Counted from the stretch's first letter, positions 15,242 to 24,099 are shown. The stretch: DNA of 34,983 nt from Candidatus Enterenecus avicola (GCA_018715985.1 DVKO01000110.1:1-34983), one strand, 5' to 3'. The notes: generated by a model not told the origin, from the sequence alone. A program made the numbers and translations.

Positions 15242-16689
15242 TGAAATTGTCCCAGTTGTTGGCCGCCATTGGACATACCTGTGAGGACGAGGTGGACATT
15301 TCCACCCTCACCTGCGACTCCCGCACCGTCACCCCCGGGGCCCTCTTTGCAGCCATCCCCGGCACCCACACCGATGGAGTGCAGTACATAGACCAGGCCG
15401 TGGCTCAGGGGGCCGCCGCCGTGGTCTCCCCCGTGTCCCGTCCCTGTCCCGTCCCCCTCTTTGTGGTGGAGGACCCCCGCACCGCCCTGGCCCACCTGGC
15501 CGCCGCCTTCTACGACTACCCCGCCAAAGGATTGACCCTCATGGGCATCACCGGCACCAAGGGCAAGACCACCACCGCCCACATGGTGCGGGACATTCTC
15601 CTCTGCGCCGGGCATCCCACCGGCATGATCGGCACCATGGGGGCCTATGTGGGCAAGGCAAAGTGGGCGGACTGCCCCAACACCACCCCGGAGCCTCTGC
15701 TCCTCCACCGGCTCCTCCGGGACATGGCGGACCAGGGGTGCACCCATGTGGTGATGGAGGTGTCCTCCCAGGCCATGAAGCACCACCGTCTGGCGGGGCT
15801 GACCTTTGCCGGAGGGGTGTTTCTCAACCTCTCCCCCGACCACATCGGCCCGGGAGAGCACGCCGACTACGCGGAGTACGCCGCCTGTAAGGCCGCCTTC
15901 TTTTCCCAGTGCGCCATGGCCTCGGGGAACGGAGAGGACATGGCATGGCCTCAAATGGCCGCCCAGCTGCCTCCCAATGCCCCCACCGCCACCTTTGGCT
16001 TTTCCCCCGGCTGTGATGTGCAGGCCGCAGGCGTGGCCCCGGAGGAGACCCCGGACGCCCTGTGTACCCGGTTTACCCTGGCTGGGGAGGAGGAGCCCTA
16101 CTCCATCCCCCTGCCCGGCCGCCACCACGTTCAGGACGCCCTGGCCGCCGTGGCCCTGTGCCGCCAGCTGGGGCTGCCGGAGGGGGCCATCCGCCGGGGT
16201 CTGGAGGGGGCCAAGGTCCCGGGCCGGGCCCAGGTGTTTCCCAATGACCGGGGGGTCCGGGCGGTGGTGGACTATGCCCACAACGCCGCCAGCTTCCGGG
16301 CCATTTTGAGCTGCCTCCACTGTTACCCCCACGGGAACATCATCGTGGTGTTCGGGGCGGGGGGCAACCGCCCCCCCATGCGGCGGCTGGATATGGCCCA
16401 GGTGGCGGCGGAACTGGCGGATTACGCCATTGTCACCACCGACAACCCCCGGTGGGAGCCGGTGGAGGGAATTTGTCGCCAAATTACCCAGGCACTGGGC
16501 CGTCAAATTCCCTGGGAGGTGATCTACGACCGGAAAGCGGCCATTTTCCGGGCTTTGGATCTGGCCCAGCCCGGGGACATGGTGGCCCTGTTGGGCAAGG
16601 GCCACGAGACATACATCGAGACCTGCGGGGTGCGGGAGCCCTTCTCCGAGTGGGAAGTGTTGGAGGAATACTTCCACACCCATCTTTAA
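15241..16689 (+). CDS. murE: MurE-like UDP-MurNAc-tripeptide synthetase
   Basis: MurE ligases add the third residue of the peptidoglycan stem peptide to UDP-MurNAc-L-Ala-D-Glu using ATP. The 482-residue protein has ATP loop GTKGKTTT (about 105-112), NTTPEP (147), EVSSQA (173), Lys217 in ACKAAFF for the carbamate, KVPGRA (325), DYAHN (344) and the loop DNPR at 401-404, a motif associated with meso-diaminopimelate. Two features differ from typical housekeeping MurE and match the upstream fusion: DHI-x-P-x-EH near 200, and DYAHN instead of DYAHTP. It may therefore be a MurE paralogue rather than the essential copy. The ATG has GAGGTG 7 nt upstream, inside a hairpin. It follows the fusion gene by 699 bp of repeats. 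Confidence 0.8.
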   Translation: MKLSQLLAAIGHTCEDEVDISTLTCDSRTVTPGALFAAIPGTHTDGVQYIDQAVAQGAAAVVSPVSRPCPVPLFVVEDPRTALAHLAAAFYDYPAKGLTLMGITGTKGKTTTAHMVRDILLCAGHPTGMIGTMGAYVGKAKWADCPNTTPEPLLLHRLLRDMADQGCTHVVMEVSSQAMKHHRLAGLTFAGGVFLNLSPDHIGPGEHADYAEYAACKAAFFSQCAMASGNGEDMAWPQMAAQLPPNAPTATFGFSPGCDVQAAGVAPEETPDALCTRFTLAGEEEPYSIPLPGRHHVQDALAAVALCRQLGLPEGAIRRGLEGAKVPGRAQVFPNDRGVRAVVDYAHNAASFRAILSCLHCYPHGNIIVVFGAGGNRPPMRRLDMAQVAAELADYAIVTTDNPRWEPVEGICRQITQALGRQIPWEVIYDRKAAIFRALDLAQPGDMVALLGKGHETYIETCGVREPFSEWEVLEEYFHTHL

Positions 16690-16707
16690 GGCTGTGGAAG
16701 TTTTCAC

Positions 16708-16757
16708 GCAAAAACACAGCGCCGGCGTATTCAATTCCGTCGGCGCTGTGTTTTTGC
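16708..16757. terminator. Bidirectional terminator between murE and the lipoprotein gene
   Basis: GCAAAAACACAGCGCCG (16708-16724) pairs with CGGCGCTGTGTTTTTGC (16741-16757) around a 16-nt loop. A-rich and T-rich stem ends let it work in both directions for the converging murE and lipoprotein genes. Confidence 0.88.
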
Positions 16758-16761
16758 CTAC

Positions 16762-17478
16762 TCAGTAACCAAAGCTGCTGTAATCAATGATGGCCAGGTC
16801 AATGGCGTCAAAGTCGTCCTGAGAGGGGGTCCAGATGTCCCCGTCGTCGGTGATCTGCACGGTGTAGGACTCCTCCTCCCCGTTGCCGATGTTGGCCATC
16901 TGGCTCTCCACCAGGTCCAGCACCTTCTCGGCATACAGGTTATCCGCCTTCTGGTAGTCCTCCTCACTCATGGCCTCCAGCTGCTCCTGGCTGGTGACTC
17001 CCATATCCGCCATCACCTGCTCAAAAATCTCCTGGAAATCGTCGGAGGTGAAGTTGGTCATGATGTCAATGGGGCGGACGGTGACCTCCACCACATAGTT
17101 GCCGCTGTCCATCTTGTTGGCGGACACCACGGTGTAGTCGCTGTGGCTGTAAATCTCCTTGTACAGGTCGGTGAGGCGCTGGGTGATCTCGTCGGTGGGA
17201 TAGTCGAAGATGCCAATGGCATTCTCAAAGAACTCCACCTCCACCTGCAAGCCCTGCTCATACCGCTCCTGGGCCTCCTCCTCGGTCAGGTCCATCTCCT
17301 GGAGATAGTCGTCATTGGCCTGCCCCAGGTAGGTCAGATCCAGGTAGCCCTGGACATAGTTTTTCATCCGGTCCGCCTCGCCGCCGCCCAGGTTCAGGCT
17401 GAGACTGCCGCAGCCGCACAGCACACCGGCCAGCACGCCCACTGCCACCACGGTTGTCAGGACGCTCCTCTTTTTCAT
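16762..17478 (-). CDS. Hypothetical lipoprotein
   Basis: This 238-residue protein begins MKKRS, has a hydrophobic segment and a lipobox ending L-C-G-C, with Cys23 the likely lipidated residue (Cys21 lacks a small residue before it). The mature part is acidic and helix-rich, with Glu/Asp/Gln runs. It has no motif I can assign with confidence; the pattern of a YLDLTYLGQ start, an EQG helix and VEVTVRPIDIM recalls clostridial lipoproteins of the DUF5105 kind. The ATG at 17478 is chosen because GGGGGAG lies just upstream and the signal peptide starts there; a further in-frame ATG at 17520 would add 14 unlikely residues. It is probably a single-gene transcript ending at the shared terminator. Confidence 0.8.
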   Translation of the reverse strand: MKKRSVLTTVVAVGVLAGVLCGCGSLSLNLGGGEADRMKNYVQGYLDLTYLGQANDDYLQEMDLTEEEAQERYEQGLQVEVEFFENAIGIFDYPTDEITQRLTDLYKEIYSHSDYTVVSANKMDSGNYVVEVTVRPIDIMTNFTSDDFQEIFEQVMADMGVTSQEQLEAMSEEDYQKADNLYAEKVLDLVESQMANIGNGEEESYTVQITDDGDIWTPSQDDFDAIDLAIIDYSSFGY

Positions 17479-17625
17479 GGTTTCTCCCCCTTTTCCATTC
17501 TTCATCCGGGGACGCTCCACTTGCTGTCGTCCCCCATATATGGTGAGTGTATCACAACGGGAGCAATTTGTATAGACTCCCAGCCCACTTTTTCACTCTT
17601 CACTATTCTCTATTCCCTATTCACT

Positions 17626-17674
17626 CAAAAAGGAAGTGCCCCAGAAGTAAAACTTCTGAGGCACTTCTTTTTTG
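17626..17674 (-). terminator. Terminator of the ribosomal protein cluster
   Basis: On the minus strand GAAGTGCC-x-CAGAAGT pairs with ACTTCTG-x-GGCACTTC around a TTT loop and is followed by CTTTTT. It lies directly after the rplQ stop. The other strand also carries a T-run, so it can work both ways. Confidence 0.9.
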
Positions 17675-17676
17675 CA

Positions 17677-18018
17677 TTACACCAGCTGGATGATGGCCAT
17701 CTCGGCGGCGTCGCCGCGACGGGGGCCCATCTTCAGCACTCGGGTATAGCCGCCATTGCGGTCAGCATACTTGGGGCCGATCTGGTCGAAGAGCTTCTTG
17801 GCCACGTCTTCCTTGGTGACGTAGCTGAGCACCTGACGGTAAGCAGCCAGGTTGTTCTTCTTGGCCAGAGTGATCATCTTCTCGGCAATGGGGGCGACCT
17901 CCTTGGCGCGGGCGTAGGTGGTCTTGATCTGACCATTCTCCAACAGGTAGGTGGTCATGGCGCGCAGCATGGCGCGGCGCTGGTCGCTGGTCTTACCCAG
18001 TTTACGGTTCTGAGCCAT
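17677..18018 (-). CDS. rplQ: Ribosomal protein L17
   Basis: L17 binds 23S rRNA near the exit tunnel side of the 50S subunit. The 113-residue protein shows the family start [19 protein letters not shown] and the conserved [21 protein letters not shown] (about 38-58), and is slightly shorter than the 120-127 residues of B. subtilis and E. coli. ATG 18018 has GGAGGAG upstream; an in-frame start at 18090 would add 24 residues foreign to the family. It is the last gene of the cluster. The unusual 204-nt gap after rpoA contains two hairpins and may be a leader. Confidence 0.97.
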   Translation of the reverse strand: MAQNRKLGKTSDQRRAMLRAMTTYLLENGQIKTTYARAKEVAPIAEKMITLAKKNNLAAYRQVLSYVTKEDVAKKLFDQIGPKYADRNGGYTRVLKMGPRRGDAAEMAIIQLV

Positions 18019-18036
18019 TTTTAACACTCCTCCGAC

Positions 18037-18167
18037 CTCGCGTTGCGAGATCTTACATAAATTCGTTCTGGCACCCCGGAATGGGGACACCGTTGGGTGT
18101 GGGTGAGGCGGAACGTTACATACCCTCCCCCTGCCTGAGTGGGAGCCACACGGGGAAAGCCGTGTGG
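18037..18167 (-). promoter_or_regulatory. Hairpins in the rpoA-rplQ gap
   Basis: Two stems lie in the 204-nt spacer. CCACACGG/CCGTGTGG (18146-18153 with 18160-18167) is a strong 8-bp stem. CTCGC/GCGAG (18037-18041 with 18045-18049) is directly upstream of the rplQ GGAGG. A direct repeat CTCGCACTT also occurs at 18173 and 18212. No -10/-35 pair was convincing. It may be an mRNA-processing or translational-control leader. Confidence 0.4.
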
Positions 18168-18222
18168 TTATCCTCGCACTTCCATGTTGTCATGCTCGCC
18201 TATGCATCTAGGCTCGCACTTC

Positions 18223-19170
18223 TTAGTTCTCTTCACTGGCCAGGGAGAGACCCATCATGGCCAGCTTGTTGATGACCTCTTCCAGGGACTTGCGGCCCAG
18301 GTTGCGCACCTTCATCATCTCGTCCTCGGTCTTGGAGATCAAGTCCTCCACGGTGTTGATGTTGGCCCGCTTGAGGCAGTTGAAGGAACGGACGGACAGG
18401 TCCAGCTCCTCGATGGTCAGCTCCAGCACCTTATCCCGCTGGGTCTCGGCCTTCTCCACCACCGTGGACTTGGAGCCCATGGTCTCAGAGAGATCGGTGA
18501 AGAGGGTAAAGTGGTCCAGCAGAATGCGGGCGCCCAGGGACACGGCGTCCCGGGCGGAGATGGTGCCGTTGGTCCAGACCTCCAGGGTCAGCTTGTCATA
18601 GTCGGTGGCGTCTCCCACGCGGGTGTTCTCCACGGTGTAGTTGACCTTGCGCACGGGGGTGTACACAGAGTCCACAGGAATGACGCCGATGACCGTCTGC
18701 GCGTTCTTGTTCCGGTCCGCGGTGACGTAGCCGCGGCCCTGAGACAAGGTCAGCTCCATGTTCAGGGTGGCGTCAGGGCCCAGGGTGGCGATGTGGTGCT
18801 CGGGGTTGAGAATCTCCACATCGCTGTCGGCCTTGATGTCACCGGCCGTCACGACCCCCTCGCCGGAGGCCTCGATATAGACGGTTTTGACCCCTTCGCT
18901 GTACAGCTTGGCGATGATGCCCTTGATGTTCAGAACGATCTGGGTCACGTCCTCCTTCACCCCGGGGATGGTGGAGAACTCGTGCTGGACGCCGGCGATT
19001 TTCACCGTGGTCACTGCGGTGCCGGGCAGAGAGGAGAGAAGAATGCGGCGCAGGGAGTTGCCAATGGTGGTGCCGTAGCCCCGCTCCAGAGGCTCTACGA
19101 CGTACTTGCCGTAGGACTCCTCACCCATGTTCTCAATGCACTCAATGCGCGGCTTCTGAATTTCTACCAT
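18223..19170 (-). CDS. rpoA: RNA polymerase alpha subunit
   Basis: Alpha dimerises to nucleate RNA polymerase assembly. The 315 residues match the B. subtilis length. The N-terminal domain has [20 protein letters not shown] (about 31-50). A linker follows near 230. The C-terminal domain (about 240-310) keeps [13 protein letters not shown] and [10 protein letters not shown], including the Arg, Asn and Lys that contact UP-element DNA in E. coli. AAAGGAGG precedes the ATG. It follows rpsD by 69 nt, as in the Firmicutes alpha operon. Confidence 0.98.
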   Translation of the reverse strand: MVEIQKPRIECIENMGEESYGKYVVEPLERGYGTTIGNSLRRILLSSLPGTAVTTVKIAGVQHEFSTIPGVKEDVTQIVLNIKGIIAKLYSEGVKTVYIEASGEGVVTAGDIKADSDVEILNPEHHIATLGPDATLNMELTLSQGRGYVTADRNKNAQTVIGVIPVDSVYTPVRKVNYTVENTRVGDATDYDKLTLEVWTNGTISARDAVSLGARILLDHFTLFTDLSETMGSKSTVVEKAETQRDKVLELTIEELDLSVRSFNCLKRANINTVEDLISKTEDEMMKVRNLGRKSLEEVINKLAMMGLSLASEEN

Positions 19171-19239
19171 ATCGTGAATACCCTCCTTTTACTGTGGCGT
19201 AGCTTCCAAAAACGGTTGCGAACTGCTTGAGGGTGACGA

Positions 19240-19839
19240 TTACTTGGAGTACAACTCCACGATCAGGTTGACAGCCACATCGAAGTCGATGTCCTCGCGG
19301 GTGGGCATGGCCACGACCTTGCCCTGGAGAGGAGCGTTCTTGGTCTTCTCCAGCCAGGCGGGAGCGGCCACGAACTTGTCCTCCTCCACCAGCTTCTTGA
19401 ACTTGGCGGAGGAACGGCTCTTCTCACAAACGGCGATCTCCTCGCCCACCTTCACCAGGTAGGAGGGGATGTTCACCCGCTTGCCGTTGACGGTGAAATG
19501 GCCGTGGTTGACCAGCTGACGGGCCTCGCGGCGGGTGTTGGCCAGGCCCAGACGGTACACCACGTTGTCCAGACGGCGCTCCAGCAGGGTCATCAGCTCG
19601 TCGCCGGTGTTGCCCTTCATGCGGGCGGCCTTCTCATAGTAGGAGCGGAACTGCTTCTCCAGCACGCCGTAGATGAACTTTACCTTCTGCTTCTCGGTCA
19701 GCTGCAGAGCATACTCGCTCTTCTTGCTCCGACGCTGGGGGCCGGGATTCCGGTTGGACTCCTTGTTCACGCCCATGACAGCGGGAGAAATGCCCAGGGT
19801 TCTGCAACGCTTCAGATAGGGCTGCATATTCTTAGCCAT
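19240..19839 (-). CDS. rpsD: Ribosomal protein S4
   Basis: S4 starts 30S assembly by binding the 5' domain of 16S rRNA and guards decoding accuracy with S5. The 199 residues have the usual length. The N-terminal part lacks the four-Cys zinc cluster (a single Cys at 12), so this is the zinc-free form. The S4 RNA-binding domain lies at about 92-155, with [20 protein letters not shown] and [13 protein letters not shown]. It is placed between rpsK and rpoA, unlike B. subtilis, where rpsD is elsewhere on the chromosome; the arrangement is common in Clostridia. The start ATG has GGAGG upstream. Confidence 0.98.
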   Translation of the reverse strand: MAKNMQPYLKRCRTLGISPAVMGVNKESNRNPGPQRRSKKSEYALQLTEKQKVKFIYGVLEKQFRSYYEKAARMKGNTGDELMTLLERRLDNVVYRLGLANTRREARQLVNHGHFTVNGKRVNIPSYLVKVGEEIAVCEKSRSSAKFKKLVEEDKFVAAPAWLEKTKNAPLQGKVVAMPTREDIDFDVAVNLIVELYSK

Positions 19840-19860
19840 ATTGCTTTTCCTCCTTCCAGA

Positions 19861-20256
19861 TTACACGCGGCGGCGCTTGGGGGGACGGCAGCCGTTGTGG
19901 GGAACGGGAGTCACGTCCTTGATGAGGGTGACTTCCAGGCCCACGGCCTGCAGAGCCCGGATGGCGGCCTCACGGCCCTGGCCGGGACCCTTCACGTACA
20001 CCTCAACGCTCTTGAGGCCGCACTGCTCGATGGCAGCGTTGGCGGCAGTCTCAGCAGCGGTCTGGGCGGCGAAGGGGGTGGACTTCCGGGAACCACGGAA
20101 GCCCATCTCGCCGGAGGAAGCCCAGGACAGGGCGTTGCCCTGCATATCGGTCACAGTAACCATGGTGTTGTTGAAGGAGGAACGGATGTGCACCTGACCC
20201 TTCTCCACGTTCTTGCGCTCACGACGGCGCTTGATCACTTTCTTAGCAGTAGCCAT
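19861..20256 (-). CDS. rpsK: Ribosomal protein S11
   Basis: S11 forms part of the 30S platform near the mRNA exit. The 131 residues include the family core [28 protein letters not shown] (about 22-49), [15 protein letters not shown] and the basic C-terminus [12 protein letters not shown]. The N-terminal tail is Lys/Arg-rich and lies on rRNA in known structures. The ATG has GGAGG upstream and follows rpsM by 15 nt. Confidence 0.98.
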   Translation of the reverse strand: MATAKKVIKRRRERKNVEKGQVHIRSSFNNTMVTVTDMQGNALSWASSGEMGFRGSRKSTPFAAQTAAETAANAAIEQCGLKSVEVYVKGPGQGREAAIRALQAVGLEVTLIKDVTPVPHNGCRPPKRRRV

Positions 20257-20271
20257 GTGTCTTATCCCTCC

Positions 20272-20640
20272 TTACTTCTTCTTGTTGGCCACGGTGCGCT
20301 TGGGACCCTTGCGGGTGCGCGCGTTGGTCTTGGAACGCTGGCCACGGACGGGCAAGCCCTTGCGGTGACGGACGCCGCGGTAGCAGCCGATCTCGGTCAG
20401 ACGCTTGATGTCCATCGCCACATTCCGGCGCAGATCGCCCTCCACCACATACTCGTGGCCGATGATCTCACGCAGCTTGGCCTCGTCGGCGTCGGTGAGG
20501 TCCTTCACGCGGGTGTCGGGGTTGATGCCGGCCTTCTCCAAAATCTTGTTGGCGCTGGTGCGGCCAATGCCGTAGATATAGGTGAGTCCGATCTCGACTC
20601 GCTTCTCCTTAGGCAGATCAATACCTGCAATACGTGCCAT
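20272..20640 (-). CDS. rpsM: Ribosomal protein S13
   Basis: S13 sits in the 30S head and contacts the P-site tRNA and the L5 bridge. The 122-residue protein starts [19 protein letters not shown], has the helix-two-turns-helix [15 protein letters not shown] (about 21-35), and ends with the expected basic tail ([14 protein letters not shown]) that reaches the tRNA. ATG preceded by AGGAGG, 18 nt after rpmJ. Confidence 0.98.
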   Translation of the reverse strand: MARIAGIDLPKEKRVEIGLTYIYGIGRTSANKILEKAGINPDTRVKDLTDADEAKLREIIGHEYVVEGDLRRNVAMDIKRLTEIGCYRGVRHRKGLPVRGQRSKTNARTRKGPKRTVANKKK

Positions 20641-20658
20641 ATTCTTCTTGCCCCTCCT

Positions 20659-20772
20659 TTAACCTTGTCTCTGCTTGTGCTTGGGGTTTTCACAAATGAC
20701 CATAACTTTGCCCTTGCGCTTGATGATCTTGCACTTCTCGCACATGGGCTTGACAGACGGTCTTACTTTCAT
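20659..20772 (-). CDS. rpmJ: Ribosomal protein L36
   Basis: This is a 37-residue gene. The translation begins [15 protein letters not shown] and ends PKHKQRQG. The zinc-ribbon ligands Cys11, Cys14, Cys27 and His32 are all present, so this is the zinc-binding form. It lies between infA and rpsM, its standard place, with AGGAGG before the ATG. L36 packs against 23S rRNA near the peptidyl-transferase side of the 50S subunit. Confidence 0.97.
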   Translation of the reverse strand: MKVRPSVKPMCEKCKIIKRKGKVMVICENPKHKQRQG

Positions 20773-20848
20773 ATCGGTAACCTCCTGTAAATGCCTGATG
20801 GCCCCGAGTCGGGCGGAGGCAAGGCCCCGGCCCTTCCCGGTCGTGTTT

Positions 20849-21067
20849 TTACTTACTTCTCCAGGTAATGCGACCCCTGGTCAGGTCGTAGGGCGACATC
20901 TGTACGGTGACCTTGTCGCCGGGCAGGATGCGGATGAAGTTCATGCGCAGCTTGCCGGAAATGTGGGCCAGGATGATGTGTCCGTTCCCGATGTCCACAT
21001 TAAAGGTTGTATTGGGCAGGGCCTCGGTGACGACGCCCTCCAGCTCGATCATATCGTCCTTCGCCAA
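20849..21067 (-). CDS. infA: Translation initiation factor IF-1
   Basis: IF-1 binds the 30S A site during initiation and assists IF-2 and IF-3. At 72 residues it is a single OB fold: [19 protein letters not shown], then [17 protein letters not shown] (about 35-51), then [13 protein letters not shown]. It starts only 4 nt after the KOW gene, so translational coupling is likely. The 76-nt gap before rpmJ is the only loose spot in this part of the operon. Confidence 0.98.
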   Translation of the reverse strand: MAKDDMIELEGVVTEALPNTTFNVDIGNGHIILAHISGKLRMNFIRILPGDKVTVQMSPYDLTRGRITWRSK

Positions 21068-21071
21068 AGCT

Positions 21072-21344
21072 TCATACCTCCATTTCGTCCCGGATGGCCG
21101 CCAGGGCTGCCCGCAGCGCGCGGTTGCCTATCTTCTGGCCGGCCCGGACTTTTTCGATGGTTGGGTGGCGGAACTCTCCCACCGCTTGAATGTGCTTGAC
21201 GTTCTTGCGCTTGGGATGTTCCAGCCGACGCCGCTTCCCGTCAGCCAGCAGCACATAGCTGCCGTCCACGGCCACAACCAGGAACAGCTGATCCCTGTCA
21301 TGGCCGGCGCGGGAGCGCACGATTTGGGCTGGTTGGAAACTCAT
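21072..21344 (-). CDS. KOW-domain RNA-binding protein, L14e/L27e-like
   Basis: This basic 90-residue protein starts [19 protein letters not shown]. The first 45 residues form a KOW-like barrel ([33 protein letters not shown]). The tail is Arg/Lys-rich with two helices ([15 protein letters not shown]). Small proteins like this sit between map and infA in many Clostridia and are called KOW-domain or ribosomal L14e-like. A role in ribosome function is inferred from the fold and position. The ATG at 21344 lies one base after the map stop, with GGAGAG upstream; a start at 21377 would overlap map. Confidence 0.8.
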   Translation of the reverse strand: MSFQPAQIVRSRAGHDRDQLFLVVAVDGSYVLLADGKRRRLEHPKRKNVKHIQAVGEFRHPTIEKVRAGQKIGNRALRAALAAIRDEMEV

Positions 21345-21345
21345 G

Positions 21346-22110
21346 TCACATCTCTCCGCACTGGGTGAGAATTTCAACCTCTCCGTCGGTGATGAGTACG
21401 GTGTTTTCGTAATGGGCCGCCAGAGAGCCGTCCACCGTCACGGTGGTCCAGCCATCCTTCAGCACCTTTACCTGCCAGTCTCCGGCGCACACCATGGGCT
21501 CCACGGCAATGGTCATGCCGGGCAGGAGCCGGGGGCCGTGGCCGGCGGGGCCGTAGTTGGGCACCTCGGGGGCCTCGTGGAGTTTCGCGCCCACACCGTG
21601 GCCAACGAAGTCCCGCACGACCGAATAGCCGTAGCTCTCCACATACTTCTGAACCGCATGGGAGATGTCGGACACCCGTTGACCCACCTTGGCGAACTTC
21701 ATGCCCTCCCAGAAGCTCTGCTGGGTGACCTCGATGAGCCGCTTGGCCTCGTCGGAGATCGCCCCGCAGGGGAAGGTAGCGGCACAGTCGCCGTGAAAAC
21801 CATCGATGCAGGCACCCACGTCTACGCTGACAATGTCACCCTCGTGGAGCACCACCTTTTTGGAGGGGATGCCGTGGATGACCACCTGGTTGACCGAGAT
21901 GCACGCCGAGCCGCTAAACCCGGCATAGCCCAGGAAGGAAGGCTTCGCTCCCTGGCTCTCGATGAACTTGCGTACCGCGGTATCAATGTCTAGGGTCGTC
22001 ACGCCGGGGGCCACCATGCGCCCGGCCAGTGCTCTGGCCTGGGCGGCGATGCGGCCTGCCTTGCGCATTGCGTCCAGCTCTCTGGACGACTTGAGCGTAA
22101 TCAGCTCCAT
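21346..22110 (-). CDS. map: Methionine aminopeptidase, type I
   Basis: It removes the initiator Met from new proteins once deformylated. The 254-residue pita-bread enzyme keeps all metal ligands: Asp97 (SVDVGA), Asp108 (HGDCA), His171 (FVGHGVG), Glu204 (AVEPM) and Glu235 (HYENTV), plus His79 in VIHGIP. There is no N-terminal zinc-finger extension, as expected for bacterial type Ia. It is 2 nt after adk and 1 nt before the KOW gene, so the three are tightly coupled. Confidence 0.98.
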   Translation of the reverse strand: MELITLKSSRELDAMRKAGRIAAQARALAGRMVAPGVTTLDIDTAVRKFIESQGAKPSFLGYAGFSGSACISVNQVVIHGIPSKKVVLHEGDIVSVDVGACIDGFHGDCAATFPCGAISDEAKRLIEVTQQSFWEGMKFAKVGQRVSDISHAVQKYVESYGYSVVRDFVGHGVGAKLHEAPEVPNYGPAGHGPRLLPGMTIAVEPMVCAGDWQVKVLKDGWTTVTVDGSLAAHYENTVLITDGEVEILTQCGEM

Positions 22111-22112
22111 GG

Positions 22113-22745
22113 TTAGATCCCCAGAGCTTTCTCGATGACCTCTGTGGTGGCCTCAATGGTGGACTGATTGTCCACAGAGCAGAGGAGATTCCGCTCGGCA
22201 TAGAAGGCCTTGAGAGGCTCGGTCTCGGCATGGTAGACCTCCAGGCGGTGCTGGACGGTCTCGGGCTTGTCGTCGTCCCGCAGCTCCAGCACGCCGCCGC
22301 ACTTGTCGCACACGCCCTCCACCTTGGAAGGTGCGTTGACCACGTGGTAGGTGGCGCCGCAGGAGGCGCAGAAGCGGCGGCCGCTCATGCGCTGCTTGAT
22401 CTCCTCGTCGGAGATCTCAATGGACAAAACGTGGTCGAACACCACGCCGGCCTTCTCCAGGGCCTCCGCCTGGGCGATGGTGCGGGGCACGCCGTCCAGA
22501 ATGTAGCCCTTGGAGCAGTCGTCTTGGGCCAAGCGCTCGGCTACGATGTCGATGATGACCTGGTCGGGGACCAGTTTCCCGGCATCCATGTAGCTCTTGG
22601 CCTGCAATCCCACGGGAGTGCCGTTCTTCACGGCAGAGCGCAGGATGTTACCAGTGGAAATGGTGGGGATCCCCAGCTTCTCGCTCAAGATGGCGGCCTG
22701 AGTTCCCTTGCCGGCACCGGGGGCGCCCAGCATAATCAGCTTCAT
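22113..22745 (-). CDS. adk: Adenylate kinase, zinc-binding LID form
   Basis: Adk interconverts ATP + AMP and two ADP. The 210-residue protein shows P-loop GAPGAGKGT (7-15), the AMP region TGNILRSAV (31-39), DGVPRT (84-89), and a long LID. That LID carries four cysteines (126, 129, 146, 149) in two CxxC pairs that bind structural zinc, as in Gram-positive enzymes. ATG 22745 is chosen because GGAGAAGG is about 9 nt upstream; an alternative TTG at 22763 would start in that site. It lies 18 nt after secY. Confidence 0.97.
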   Translation of the reverse strand: MKLIMLGAPGAGKGTQAAILSEKLGIPTISTGNILRSAVKNGTPVGLQAKSYMDAGKLVPDQVIIDIVAERLAQDDCSKGYILDGVPRTIAQAEALEKAGVVFDHVLSIEISDEEIKQRMSGRRFCASCGATYHVVNAPSKVEGVCDKCGGVLELRDDDKPETVQHRLEVYHAETEPLKAFYAERNLLCSVDNQSTIEATTEVIEKALGI

Positions 22746-22763
22746 CTTGTTCACCTTCTCCAA

Positions 22764-24098
22764 TTACTCAAGGAAGCCCTTGTAGTGGCGCATCATCAGC
22801 TGGGCCTCCAGGGCCTTCACCGTCTCCAGAGCGACACCCACCACGATGATGATGGAAGTACCGCCGATGGCCAGACCGCGGCCGGCAGTGCTGCCGAAGG
22901 CCTGCATGATGTTGCCGGTAATGGCGGGCAGCAGAGCCACCACAGCCAGGTAGATGGCGCCAAACATGGTCAGGCGGTTGATGACCTTGGCCAGGAAGTC
23001 GGCGGTGGGCTTGCCGGGACGGAACCCGGGCACGAAGCCGCCGTTCTTCTTCAGGTTGTTGGAGATCTCCACGGGGTTGAACTGGATGGTGTTGTAGAAG
23101 TAGCTGAAGAGGATGATCAGCAGGAAGTACACCACGCAGTAAATGATGCCGTTGGAGTCAAACACCTTCAGGAAGGTGTTCCAGCCGGAACCATCCACCT
23201 GCGCAGAGGGCACAAACATACCGATGGTGGCGGGGATGGAGGCGATGGCTTGAGCAAAGATGATGGGCATGACGCCGGACATATTCACCTTGATGGGAAT
23301 ATGGCTGGACTGACCGCCGTACATCTTGCGGCCCACCACCCGCTTGGCGTACTGCACCGGCACCCGGCGCTCGGAGTTGGTGATGAACACGATGAACACC
23401 ACCAGCAGCAGCATACCCACCAGGATCAGGGGGATAAAGGCGGGGTGCAGAGAGGAATAAGTGGAGCTGTCCGCGCCGGTCATCCACACCCGGACGCCCA
23501 TGATCATGCTGTATACCATGTTGGGGCCGCGGGCAATGATGCCGCCGAACAGGATGATGGAAATACCGTTGCCCACACCGAACTCGGTGATCTGCTCGCC
23601 CAGCCACATCAGGAAGGCGGAGCCGGCAGTAAAGGCAAAGATGATGACAAAGGCGGGCCAGATTCCCTCAACAGCCACCAGGTTGTTGGCCTTGATGAGG
23701 GTGTAGTAGCCAAAGGCCTGAAGCAGGGCAATGGCCACAGTGGCATAGCGGGTGATGGCGGCGATCTTCTTCTTGCCCTCCTCGCCCTCGTCCTTGGCCA
23801 TCTTCTCCAGAGCGGGGATGGCGATGGTCAACAGCTGGATGATGATGGAGCTGTTGATGTAGGGCTGGATGGACAGAGCAAAGACGGTGGCCTGTGCAAA
23901 GGCGTCGCCGCTCATGACGTTGAGCAGACTGAAGATGCTCAGAGACTGGGAGTTGATATAACTGCTCAGGGTCTGAGCGTCAATGAAGGGGACGGGAATG
24001 GCGGAGCCAACCCGGAAAATCAGCAGAGCAAAGACGGTAAACAGCAGCTTGTTGCGCAGCTCTTGCACCTTCCAGGCACTACGGATGGTCTGAATCAT
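22764..24098 (-). CDS. secY: Protein translocase subunit SecY
   Basis: SecY is the pore of the Sec translocon in the cytoplasmic membrane. The 444 residues contain the ten expected hydrophobic segments, beginning with LLFTVFALLIFRVGSAIPVP (about 18-37) and the plug-region residues after it. It carries QPYINSSIIIQLL (about 77-89), the cytoplasmic loop with RRVPVQYAKRVVG (about 209-221), and a C-terminal ALEAQLMMRHYKGFLE. One base separates its ATG from the rplO stop, and its GGAGGTGAT lies at the end of rplO. Confidence 0.98.
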   Translation of the reverse strand: MIQTIRSAWKVQELRNKLLFTVFALLIFRVGSAIPVPFIDAQTLSSYINSQSLSIFSLLNVMSGDAFAQATVFALSIQPYINSSIIIQLLTIAIPALEKMAKDEGEEGKKKIAAITRYATVAIALLQAFGYYTLIKANNLVAVEGIWPAFVIIFAFTAGSAFLMWLGEQITEFGVGNGISIILFGGIIARGPNMVYSMIMGVRVWMTGADSSTYSSLHPAFIPLILVGMLLLVVFIVFITNSERRVPVQYAKRVVGRKMYGGQSSHIPIKVNMSGVMPIIFAQAIASIPATIGMFVPSAQVDGSGWNTFLKVFDSNGIIYCVVYFLLIILFSYFYNTIQFNPVEISNNLKKNGGFVPGFRPGKPTADFLAKVINRLTMFGAIYLAVVALLPAITGNIMQAFGSTAGRGLAIGGTSIIIVVGVALETVKALEAQLMMRHYKGFLE

Positions 24099-24099
24099 C

